The notes under the pieces are model-generated. The model worked only from the letters and a program-made list of their open reading frames with translations, did no database searches and was not told the DNA's origin. A stretch of 32,121 nucleotides of DNA from a virus: the IMG/VR virus record IMGVR_UViG_3300047356_000163, positions 1 to 32,121 of that record. One strand, given 5' to 3'. The position numbers were made by a program, and so were the translations under genes. Positions within the stretch are counted from its first letter, which is position 1. The number at the start of each line of letters is the position of its first letter. Shown piece by piece: positions 1-8,900 of the stretch.

Positions 1-144
1 AGGAACAGTTACATAATTAAGAGTCAGAATTGCTGCTGACCAACCAAGAATAATAACTCGGACGAGAGTTGATACACCCTCATCCGCCCACTCAAATTTG
101 TTTTCCTTTTTGGCTTCCTCTTTCTTCTGTGGATTTGATTCCAT
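1..144 (-). CDS. Small membrane protein, C-terminus cut by window edge
   Basis: I do not recognise this gene. An open frame starts at ATG 144-142 and runs off the left edge; 48 residues are visible, beginning MESNPQKKEEAKKENKFEW. The first 20 or so residues are strongly charged (Lys/Glu). A hydrophobic stretch follows (about residues 28-46, VRVIILGWSAAILTLNYV), which looks like a membrane segment. A short charged head followed by a membrane helix would fit a holin-like or other small phage membrane protein, but nothing proves that. An ATAAATA late promoter lies 21 bases upstream, so late expression is likely. There is no strong ribosome-binding site. Confidence 0.6.
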   Translation of the reverse strand, partial: MESNPQKKEEAKKENKFEWADEGVSTLVRVIILGWSAAILTLNYVTVP

Positions 145-165
145 GAGTAAAGAGTTAGGCAGCTC

Positions 166-172
166 TATTTAT
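166..172 (-). promoter_or_regulatory. T4-type late promoter (ATAAATA)
   Basis: On the minus strand the sequence reads GTGATAAATAGAG, matching the T4 late -10-like element. It sits 21 bases upstream of the start at 144. The promoter's first base is also the last base of the TGA stop codon of the preceding gene (172-174). Confidence 0.65.
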
Positions 173-423
173 CACTCAGCAGGTGTTTCTTCTTGTGCTG
201 CTTGATATGCTGCTACAACTTCTTCAGTCCATAAAGTTGTAGCGACGGCAGCAACTCTATCATCTTCATTGCTTACATCATCACCAGGAGCAATTACGTG
301 ACGATGGAAAGTAGAAGCAACTTCCACACCATCTTTAAGAATCTGATCTCTTCTTCTTACTTGAATACATCCGTTGAGTAGAACTTCAATTTTATCTACT
401 ACTGATTTTTCTTGTAATGCCAT
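172..423 (-). CDS. Conserved cyanophage small hypothetical protein (83 aa)
   Basis: An 83-residue acidic, soluble protein with no membrane segment and no motif I can assign. It begins MALQEKSVVDKIEVLLNG and has a mixed central part (QVRRRDQILKDG) and a Glu/Ala-rich tail. I recall similar short proteins next to tail-fibre genes in T4-like cyanophages, so a structural or assembly role is possible; this is inference from context only. Its own late promoter lies 38 bases upstream. The leader carries a small inverted repeat (441-454) and a GGAG about 10 bases before the ATG. Confidence 0.7.
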   Translation of the reverse strand: MALQEKSVVDKIEVLLNGCIQVRRRDQILKDGVEVASTFHRHVIAPGDDVSNEDDRVAAVATTLWTEEVVAAYQAAQEETPAE

Positions 424-440
424 TAGGATTGTTCTCCAAA

Positions 441-454
441 CTAAACAGGTTTAG
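441..454 (-). other. Small leader hairpin
   Basis: CTAAACAGGTTTAG is a 5-bp stem with a 4-base loop. It lies between the late promoter (462-468) and the start codon at 423, so it would be part of the late mRNA leader. Function is unknown and it may be chance. Confidence 0.3.
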
Positions 455-461
455 GCAGAGG

Positions 462-468
462 TATTTAT
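462..468 (-). promoter_or_regulatory. T4-type late promoter (ATAAATA)
   Basis: The minus strand reads CAATAAATACC, 38 bases upstream of the start at 423, in the gap between two tail-region genes. Confidence 0.7.
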
Positions 469-476
469 TGATTGTT

Positions 477-1502
477 TTAAGTTGACCTGTAAACCGCAAA
501 TCCATCGAAGTTGTCAGCACCGTTTATGGGACCGCCGTTATCATATCTACGTAGTGTGCTAATCCGACTGTTTATTATCCCTTCACATTGAAATAAAGAT
601 CCAGTCGCTCCACTTCGAGCATTACCAGCGTTGGAGTATTGAACTGTGCCCTCGGCAGGAAACGGTAATCCCGCAACTCCTACATTAAATCCACCAGAAC
701 CAGATATTGCAGTGTATCCTGTTTCAAACTCAAGAAAGACCATTTTACCAATTTTTACATATACTCCAGCTCCAACACCATCATCAGTAATAGTACGTCC
801 ACTTGGATTATAAGTAAGAACTGTTGTAGGAGTCCAAGTGCCTTCCTCATAATCATCAAGCACCTCACTAGACATTCCAGTGGCGTTGGCATTAGCAGAG
901 AAGTCAATACCAGTTCCTGCTGTTGAGAATTTTAGGTTACCATTAGCAATTTGAACTTGACCACTAGAAGTTATCCTCATTCTTTCAGCAGTGTTATTAC
1001 TACCGTCAGATGTTGTTCTAAATACCAATCTGCCTGGATAATCGTTGGTGCCGCAAACTCCATCTGCTATACAGTCAATCCCTGCATATTTTCCAGGTCT
1101 TGTGTCACCAAATAAAATTCTTCCAACTGGTTCTCCAGCTAGACTGACTTCTGTGACATCACCGTTTTCATCTTCAGCAACAATATTGATACCATTTCTA
1201 ATATGAGCAGTAGCGTTCACATTATATACAGTATCCATTCCAACTAACAGATTACCGCCAAATCCTGAAGTTATACGAACTCTTTCGGAACCACCTGCGT
1301 CAAAAGTAACATTACCACCGGTCCAAGCTAGATTATTACTACCATCAATCGCTAACGTATTGCTACCCTCAACTAATCTATTAGTAGGAGTGGAACTCAG
1401 TCCAATCCACTTATTTGGATTTACCTGAACACATTTGTATGTAATAGACCCAGCAATGAATGTATCATTTAAAGTAGGACTTGCTGGAAATACAATTGCC
1501 AT
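477..1502 (-). CDS. Tail-fibre-like structural protein with C-terminal DYEEGTW region
   Basis: A 341-residue virion structural protein, probably a tail fibre or adhesin. The N-terminus (MAIVFPASPTLNDTF, then TYKCVQVNPNKWIGL) has the same plan as the N-terminus of the 324-residue protein at 11817-12791 (MAINFP...TYSWNGESW). This suggests a shared attachment domain. The middle holds two related segments: ERVRITSGFGGNLLVGM near residue 73 and ERMRITSSGQVQI near residue 175. Both are of the beta-strand type common in marine phage fibres. From about residue 212 comes LDDYEEGTWTPT, which I know as a recurrent start of C-terminal domains in cyanophage and pelagiphage fibres; the rest is glycine-rich. 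It has its own late promoter 28 bases upstream. The exact receptor and role are not readable. Confidence 0.8.
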   Translation of the reverse strand: MAIVFPASPTLNDTFIAGSITYKCVQVNPNKWIGLSSTPTNRLVEGSNTLAIDGSNNLAWTGGNVTFDAGGSERVRITSGFGGNLLVGMDTVYNVNATAHIRNGINIVAEDENGDVTEVSLAGEPVGRILFGDTRPGKYAGIDCIADGVCGTNDYPGRLVFRTTSDGSNNTAERMRITSSGQVQIANGNLKFSTAGTGIDFSANANATGMSSEVLDDYEEGTWTPTTVLTYNPSGRTITDDGVGAGVYVKIGKMVFLEFETGYTAISGSGGFNVGVAGLPFPAEGTVQYSNAGNARSGATGSLFQCEGIINSRISTLRRYDNGGPINGADNFDGFAVYRST

Positions 1503-1530
1503 TTTATTTTAAACTAGAGATACCCTGATG

Positions 1531-1537
1531 TATTTAT
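1531..1537 (-). promoter_or_regulatory. T4-type late promoter (ATAAATA)
   Basis: The minus strand reads GTAATAAATACATC, 28 bases upstream of the start at 1502. Its first base is the last base of the TAA stop codon of the 1424-residue gene (1537-1539). Confidence 0.7.
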
Positions 1538-4500
1538 TACTTAGCGTTAGCTGTTTGGAATGGCGACTCAGCAAATGCCATGAAGATATATGTTGTTCCA
1601 TCTTGGTTTTGGTGTGCATCATCATCTCTCAATTTAAAACCATTAGATAGGAAATCCATTCCAGTTTCAGTTGTTTCTGGTCCAATATTAACTGGAAGAA
1701 TATGTTTATTATTTTGGTTGGTTGGACATCTTGAAGAATCAAGTAATCTCCAATTTTCATTACCAGAACCGTTAATTTTTTTAATCAAAACCCAAGCAGG
1801 TTTAAATCCACAATACACAAAGGGTCCATCATTATTTCCATTTCCAACATAACTAGAAATTTTACTAAAACCTTCTATTTCTGCCCACGAATAAGCGATA
1901 TAATTATTACCACTTTGGTTGAACCAATTGTATACATTGTTATTAGTGTCAATAACACTAGAACTAGATGATTGAGCAGCTGCCCCTCCCCAAACTGAGG
2001 ACATATCTCCATATTCCCAACTACCTGATGCGTTTGTCATTACAAACCAAGGAGTAGAAGAACTGCTTCTATTCTTAATCATAACAAATTTTGGAGCAAT
2101 TCCCAAACCATGTCCAAAGGTGTAATTTCCCGTGCTACCAGAATAAGCAGCAATACTAAACCCAGCATCCTGATTAGCACTCACCTGTGATGTGATAGTT
2201 CCATCAGTGTTTAATACTGCGGCACCACCAGCCTTCCAACACCAGGCAACATATGGTTCACCATTAGCATTTTCATCACCGCCAGAAGATGAAAGAGAAA
2301 AACCATCTTCATCAAAACTATTTACTCCTCTATCTGTATATTCAAGAAGTTCATTATTTGTAAATACTGTTTTCTTAGGACCACGAATAACATCATTTAG
2401 TATATGATTTAAAGATGATCCATCTCTTCCCTTCAACCAGACAAAATCTGGTTTGAATCCAACACCAGTAACTGAATGACCACCAACTCCATTACCAGTA
2501 TAAAGCACAGACTTAAAATACTTACCAGGATCAGCAATAGCAGGAGCAGGTAAGTTATCCCCACATAATGCTAGGAAACCAGTTGAAGGAGCATACTTAA
2601 ACAGTCCCTTACCACTATCATCAGCGTTTGTTCCTGCTGTGAAGCTACCAGATAGTGTTGGATTTTGACCAAAGTTATGAACAACAATAGAATCTCCTTG
2701 TCTCGCCAAAGATTCAATTGTCCAATTTGTACCAGAAACAGCATGTGCTGGGAAATTATATGTAGCAGCAGACACTCCATTTTTGAAGAACTCTACATCT
2801 CCATTATCAATATCTAAAGCAACACCAATAATATCACCAGCGACATAAGTAGCATGAGTTCCTGTTGCTGGATCAGATCTACTAGATCCATTTCCCAAAA
2901 ATGCTCCACCAGTTTCTCTATATAAAATTGCGTATCCAGGACCACTAGATCCATCTACACCACCTATGTTTGGTGCTACAACACCAACTCCACTAGCCTG
3001 ACTACTAAGTCCAGTAGCACTAGGTAGAGTTGTTTCAAAATACCACTTACCTGATGAAACTATGAAACTGCCTCTTGCTGACTGGTTAGCAGTTCCATCA
3101 GTTGCTACAGTTAAATTGCCATCTGATAGTGATAAATTAAGTCCGCCACCAGATGAATTTTTTGCAGATAAAGGACTCATGGTCATAAAGTTATTCTTAC
3201 AAGTATCAGCAGTTGTTCTAAATGCCTCAATACCTACTGGTGTATAAGGTTTGGGAACATCAAAACCACCTTTGTATTTTGCTAGACCTTTGTAGACGCG
3301 AACATCTTGTATAAGACCATTAAATCCATAGTCTGCACCATTGCTTCCATCACTTTCAGATCCAATTGTAAATGGAACAGTAGAAGTATTTCCTGCTGTT
3401 GGTGTGCTTACACCAACTCCAACAGCAACACCGTTTACATATAAAGTAAGTACACTTCCATATTTTTCCACAGCAATATGATGCCACTGATTTAGTGCTA
3501 ATACTGGTGAATTTCCAGTATTATAATTAGTGCCACCAGAGTTAAAATATGAAATAACCTGGCTTGATGTATTAAAATTTAGTTGGAAATTTCTATTTGT
3601 TCCACCACCAGATTGCCATTGACCAATTATAGCTGCTCCATTAGTTGGAGTTGCATTTGGATATATCCAACATTCCATAGTAACATCACCACCAAAAACA
3701 AAATCACTACTGGTTGGAACATTAATCACATCTGTATTTCCAGAAGCATTTGTTCCATCATTATCAAAGGTCATTGCACTTCCATAATATCCAGGAATTT
3801 CATAACCCACACCAGCATTACCAGTTGCTGTAAGTGTCTTATTAGTTCCACTACCTTTGATATCAGCAGAGTAATCTTTCACATCAGTCTGTAGTGCCAC
3901 AACTTTTATATTATCAATAGTAACTGAAGATGTTGTGCCCTCATATCTTGCCACACCTATACCATCCTCAGCATCAGCTGTAAATGTATATCTATAACTA
4001 CCAGTAGCAGAAATTAAGATTTCATCACCACCAATGCCACCACCAGTAGAGTTTGCTGTTCCAAACTTCACTGTACCGGAAATTGCCGTAACATCAACAG
4101 TCGCAACATATAAAGTACCACCAATTAATCCAAGATTATATTGGTATAATGGTTGATAACTACCAGTGGATGGCATTGAGGCAGAACCACCAGAAATGGT
4201 CCACTGACTAGATTTTTCCCAATTACTATCCACAGAAAAATTTCCGTTAGTAACCAAATCTGGATTGGAAGTTGTAGAAATACCAGGAACAGCAAGAACA
4301 ATAGAAGCATCTAATTCATTTCTACCAGCAGTTAGACCATCTCCCTCAGTTAGAACTGATAAAGTTCCAGGTGATACAGCAGCAGCAGTTGGTGATGATG
4401 GAGACTGGCAACAAAGAAGAACAGTATTAGTTACTGCGGTAAGAGCAGATGTTGGTGGTGTAAAGTTTGAAGTATAAAGGGCAGTTCCATTTACAACACG

Positions 4501-5811
4501 AACGTTTGAAATGAATCCCTTGATGGCTTTAAATCCAGCAGCAGTAGCACCAGCACCTGCTTCGCATCCAACTCTACACCCAAACGCACTGGTGTTATTA
4601 TAGTTTTCTGTGTGGGAAGTATCCTCCACCACCATTCTACCATCAATAAACAGACGGAGTGTATTTCCACTTCTACAAGCAGCATAATGATACCACTTAC
4701 CTGTTTTAAGACTTCCTGCAGGAAATGTTGCTTCTACTTTTGTAGAGTTTGAGAAACTACCAGCAAATGCACCAGCAACAATACGATCCGATTCAACAGC
4801 AAATGCAAATGTAGTAGTATTGCTCTGAGATGAATTCATAAAGATATACTGCAAAGAATTTTGCGGAATATCACTATGATAAACAAAAGCTTCTACAGTA
4901 AATTCACCAGTTCCAAGATTGATTGCATCGCCACTATCTTGTAATGCATTTCTATTTGTTGAAGTAAAATTAACGACACCATCATTAAACAATTCACCTG
5001 TCTGTGTTCTCAGTTGACTGACATAAGCATCAGAAGTTGTAGGAGCTCCATTACGTGGTTGTGGTACGTCCTCTCCCTTAAGTTTGATAATACTATTAGG
5101 ATCACAGTGGAAGTCAGCACCAGGATTAGAACTATCATTCATAGGCAGATAGAATCCATTGGCACCAAATCCACCACTACGATTGATCGTATACTTGATT
5201 GACTTTGGTGCTCTAGGACTCCATTGTCCTGGTCTAAAATCAGTTGCTTTTTCAGTTCCAGAAGACATATAACCGTCTCCATCTTTATAGAAACCAAACA
5301 CATCTGGTGTGAGTGCTTGACCGTCTACGAAGAAAATATCAAATGCTCCGCCTTCTGCATAATCTCTGCCACTAGAACTATATTTTCTGGCTAAAACATT
5401 ATGCTCTTTACCTACAACATTAAATGCAATACTATCAAAGTTTTTAGCAACATAAGCACCAATTCCACCGCTTGTAGTTGTATCAACTTCTACACCATTA
5501 ATGTAAATAAGACTTCTTTTTCTTTCACTTTCTAATGTAGTGTTTAAAGCAAAAACTATATGAAACCAGTTACCAGTATCTCTATACTTATTGGTAGTAT
5601 CAAATCCATAAAGTGTTGAACCACCACTCAGATATCGTAAAGAATCTGCTCTAAATCCAATTTCTTCTTGCTGTAAACCACTATTGTATGCATTAAATAT
5701 ATCAAAACGAGTTGATCCATCAGCATTACTTTTCTTAAACCATCCAGCATATGTAAATACTCTTCTATTACCACTACTGGTAGGAGTTCTCTTTAAATAT
5801 TCGTTTGCCAT
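1537..5811 (-). CDS. Giant multidomain adhesin: LamG, CBM-like, SPRY-like and three C-terminal repeats
   Basis: A 1424-residue virion protein, probably a distal tail or fibre adhesin. Three concanavalin-A/LamG-like units are visible at about residues 15-165 (YAGWFKKS...NWFHIVFALN...LIYINGVEV), 295-455 (FTVEAFVY...KWYHYAACR...LRLFIDGRMV) and 675-845 (VTMECWIYP...QWHHIAVEK...LTLYVNGVAV). Between the second and third, about 515-640, is a CBM-like segment (LVTNGNFSVDSNWEKSSQWTI). A SPRY-like part covers about 895-1050 (GKWYFETTLP...DIDNGDVEFFKNG). The last 330 residues hold three copies of one repeat, opening GFKPDFVWLK, GIAPKFVMIK and GFKPAWVLIK and closing YVAWCWKAGG, YIAYSWAEIEGF and YIFMAFAESPF. 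LamG and CBM folds commonly bind glycans, so surface polysaccharide recognition is likely but inferred. The start directly follows the stop of the 60-residue gene (TGATAAATGG), suggesting coupled translation. Confidence 0.85.
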   Translation of the reverse strand: MANEYLKRTPTSSGNRRVFTYAGWFKKSNADGSTRFDIFNAYNSGLQQEEIGFRADSLRYLSGGSTLYGFDTTNKYRDTGNWFHIVFALNTTLESERKRSLIYINGVEVDTTTSGGIGAYVAKNFDSIAFNVVGKEHNVLARKYSSSGRDYAEGGAFDIFFVDGQALTPDVFGFYKDGDGYMSSGTEKATDFRPGQWSPRAPKSIKYTINRSGGFGANGFYLPMNDSSNPGADFHCDPNSIIKLKGEDVPQPRNGAPTTSDAYVSQLRTQTGELFNDGVVNFTSTNRNALQDSGDAINLGTGEFTVEAFVYHSDIPQNSLQYIFMNSSQSNTTTFAFAVESDRIVAGAFAGSFSNSTKVEATFPAGSLKTGKWYHYAACRSGNTLRLFIDGRMVVEDTSHTENYNNTSAFGCRVGCEAGAGATAAGFKAIKGFISNVRVVNGTALYTSNFTPPTSALTAVTNTVLLCCQSPSSPTAAAVSPGTLSVLTEGDGLTAGRNELDASIVLAVPGISTTSNPDLVTNGNFSVDSNWEKSSQWTISGGSASMPSTGSYQPLYQYNLGLIGGTLYVATVDVTAISGTVKFGTANSTGGGIGGDEILISATGSYRYTFTADAEDGIGVARYEGTTSSVTIDNIKVVALQTDVKDYSADIKGSGTNKTLTATGNAGVGYEIPGYYGSAMTFDNDGTNASGNTDVINVPTSSDFVFGGDVTMECWIYPNATPTNGAAIIGQWQSGGGTNRNFQLNFNTSSQVISYFNSGGTNYNTGNSPVLALNQWHHIAVEKYGSVLTLYVNGVAVGVGVSTPTAGNTSTVPFTIGSESDGSNGADYGFNGLIQDVRVYKGLAKYKGGFDVPKPYTPVGIEAFRTTADTCKNNFMTMSPLSAKNSSGGGLNLSLSDGNLTVATDGTANQSARGSFIVSSGKWYFETTLPSATGLSSQASGVGVVAPNIGGVDGSSGPGYAILYRETGGAFLGNGSSRSDPATGTHATYVAGDIIGVALDIDNGDVEFFKNGVSAATYNFPAHAVSGTNWTIESLARQGDSIVVHNFGQNPTLSGSFTAGTNADDSGKGLFKYAPSTGFLALCGDNLPAPAIADPGKYFKSVLYTGNGVGGHSVTGVGFKPDFVWLKGRDGSSLNHILNDVIRGPKKTVFTNNELLEYTDRGVNSFDEDGFSLSSSGGDENANGEPYVAWCWKAGGAAVLNTDGTITSQVSANQDAGFSIAAYSGSTGNYTFGHGLGIAPKFVMIKNRSSSSTPWFVMTNASGSWEYGDMSSVWGGAAAQSSSSSVIDTNNNVYNWFNQSGNNYIAYSWAEIEGFSKISSYVGNGNNDGPFVYCGFKPAWVLIKKINGSGNENWRLLDSSRCPTNQNNKHILPVNIGPETTETGMDFLSNGFKLRDDDAHQNQDGTTYIFMAFAESPFQTANAK

Positions 5812-5814
5812 TTA

Positions 5815-5997
5815 TCAACCCAGTGTGGTGGAACCTGATGGAACATAGTCAGTAAAGATCTCTACCCACTCAGTGCCATTATATATTTTGTAAGCATTCT
5901 CTACAGTATTGAAGTATTGATCTCCTTCAGTGTTGTTGCTAGTTGGATCACTAGCAAGGGCACCTAACATCTTTGTGCCGTTGACATATAGTGCCAT
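5815..5997 (-). CDS. Small tail-region protein (60 aa)
   Basis: A 60-residue protein beginning MALYVNGTKMLGALASDP. It contains YKIYNGTEWVEIF, a short beta motif resembling the NGxxW segment found near the N-termini of neighbouring fibre proteins (for example YSWNGESW in the 324-residue protein). It may be a free-standing version of that attachment domain or a small adaptor; this is inference. A strong ribosome-binding site (AGGAGG, 8 bases before ATG) supports the start. The ATG overlaps the stop of the 1243-residue gene by one base, and a late promoter lies 46 bases upstream inside that gene's 3' end. Confidence 0.7.
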   Translation of the reverse strand: MALYVNGTKMLGALASDPTSNNTEGDQYFNTVENAYKIYNGTEWVEIFTDYVPSGSTTLG

Positions 5998-8900
5998 TAG
6001 TTTACCTCCTGAAGCATGAATTTGTACTTCTTACCGCTCCTTCTATTTATCAGGAACAGGTCTTCCTCACCCTCTTGAATTGTGTATTGACCCCACGTTC
6101 CATCTACATCATTAGCAGCACCCTCGTTAGATAGTTGAAGGTCAGCAGAGTAGATGTTTGCCCAACGCTTAGTTGGTGAACCAAGATTACTTGAATTATC
6201 AACATCTGGAGTAATATCTCCAGAAACAACTAGATCAGTTGGTGTTCCGTTTGGTGAGGCATCAACCCACTGAGATGTAGCTCCGTCATTATAGTATACA
6301 AACAAACGAGCATCATCAGAATCATACCAGAGATCACCACTTGCCGCAGAAGAAGGAGCACTACTTGAAATTTCTACACCACCACCAATTGCTCCCCAAG
6401 CAGTACCATCATATCCTTCAAATACATTTGATGTATCATTCCAGCGTAGCATACCTTCTGCTGGAGATCCAGGTCTTTGAGCATCAGTTCCAGAAGGTAG
6501 TTGTATATATCCTGTTCCAGTTAGACTTACATTACCAGATACTGTTAGAGCAGTTAAAGTTCCAACAGAAGTCAAAGATGATGTTGTTACACCAGCACCA
6601 AGTGCGATAACTCCAGTTGACGGACCAATCTGAGTAGATGTTAAGAAGTTGACATTATTAATTCTATACTGTTTTCCACTAGCAAGATCAAAGTTTTCCG
6701 AAGATGTCCAAGCAGTATATTGGTTGACCCAAGACAATGTTTTATCACCGGCAGAACTCTTGATTGTAATTCCACCACCGTCTGCTGATAAATCAGAAGG
6801 TCCAATAGCATCAAACGAACATAAACCATCAGCTGCTGCGTTGTTGTTGAGAACAACACTGTTTCCAGTAATAGAAACAATTCTAGTTCCAGATGGGAAG
6901 TTAAATCCAACTGTTGTGGGTTGAACTTCCATTCCAGGAATTAGTCCAGTAGTTGGTGTAACTCCATTAATAGTAGCATTTCCAGAAATACAAGTTGCTT
7001 GGAACTGAGTACTAACAACTGCTGCCAGTTCAAGGTTCTTATCAGAAATTTGTACAATATTTGACTTGGTAATAGTTTGAGTACCATTAACAATCAAATT
7101 ACCCTCAACGGTTGTATCACCAACAACACGAACATCATTATCAAATGTTACATCAAAATTAGAATCACCTTTAATCCAAGCATTAGTTCCAGATCCAATA
7201 ACTAATTGCCTATTACCAGATGGATTTGGTGGTCTAAATGTAACGTCAGTTGTATTTTCATTATCTGCTGGACCAATAAGAACATTGCCACTGCCAGTAG
7301 CACTATGTCCAGCATAATGTCCGATACAAACATTAGAATTACCAGCAGAAGCAGTTTCTAAAGTACTTCTACCAATAGCAATATTATTATCCCCTTCAGT
7401 AAGAACACGCAGTGCTAATGGTCCAATGGCAACGTTAGTATTACCAACACCACAAGCTCTAAGTGCTTCAAAACCAAAAGCGGTGTTACCTGCACCAGAA
7501 TTATTTGTAAATAATGCTTGATAACCGAAAGCAGTATTTTGCGAACCAGAACTGTTATTTTGTAGGGCACCAACACCAACTCTGGTGTTTGAACCTACAC
7601 CGCCACCCCCTCTACCAACTGACATAGGATCAGTAAGAGTTCCTCTGATTAAAATGTCTGCATTAGCAGAATTAACTGTTCCATTGAGTACTATATTATC
7701 AGAAATTCCAGTACCAACAGTTAAAGATTTAATAACCTCTAGACTATTATTAATTGTCGTAGTACCAGACGAAGATCCAATACTCATTGCTTGAGTAGCA
7801 CCACCAAAATCTATAGATGTTGCAGTAGCATTTAATAGAGAAAAGGTCGTAGATGAAGTGGTAATGCTTGTTAATAAATTAGGACTTGTTTGGAAAACAA
7901 GTCTATCAAGACCAGTAGTATCAGTGATTAAACCACGCATCTGTGTAGACGTAGTGGAAGAAAATGTTGCGAGAGTATCAGATGTATACGCAACATTACC
8001 ACCCACTCTGAAGTTGACAGAAGTAGAAACGTCTGGTTGGTTTGTTGTAAGGTCTAAACTTCTGCTGACTTCAACAGTTTTAGAAGAAGCAATCTCCAGA
8101 ACCGCAGATGCTGTAGTAGTAATCTCAAGACCATTAATACTTGTAGCAGTTGCAGCACCAATTGAAGGAGCAGTTAATGTTGGAGAGGTAAGAGTTTTAT
8201 TTGTAAGAACTTGCGTTTCATTTTCTGTTACAAAACGATTATCAACCGATCCATCCCAAGATCTCCAATATCCGCCAGCATTATACCATTGTAATTGATT
8301 GTAAGATGTGACAGCACCAGTAGAATTTGTTGTTAGATTAAGTTGTATACCACCATCAGATCCGGTAAGATTATTGCCTTTTCGCAGTTCAATACTATTA
8401 TCTTCAACTTGAAGAACAGATGTATTAAGAATGGTTTGTGTACCAGAGACAACTAAGTCTCCACCAATAGTAATTGTAGTTCCATCATCTGTAATTAAAC
8501 TATCAGCAATCTGAGAATTACCAGAGTCCCATTTTAAAATAGTGTTACCACTAAAATTACTAGCGTTCTTTATTTTAAAGGAACCATTATCAAGAATAAG
8601 ACCGCCGCTAGCACCAAGAGAAGCACCAGTATCATCATTTGCAGAAGTAACAGTAATTGTTGTTACACCGTTTGAAGTACTCTGACTTAAACTTGTAGCG
8701 CCACCACCCGCAAATCTAAAATCACCCGAACTAAGTGTGTTTGAATCAGCAGCAATTTGAGTAACAGTATTTGTATCTGTACTAGCAACAGTAATCACAC
8801 CTCCCGACTGAGATACCGTAGCATTTGTTCCACCAGTAATAGTAATATCACCAGAAGTTAAAGTGCCGGTTGAACCACCTTTCAATCTAGTTACAGTATC

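Noticed and set aside
7858-8298. 146-residue plus-strand ORF
   Set aside because: It lies antisense to the Thr/Ser/Val-rich repeat region of the 1243-residue fibre. Its Val/Leu-rich composition is what such a sequence gives on the opposite strand.
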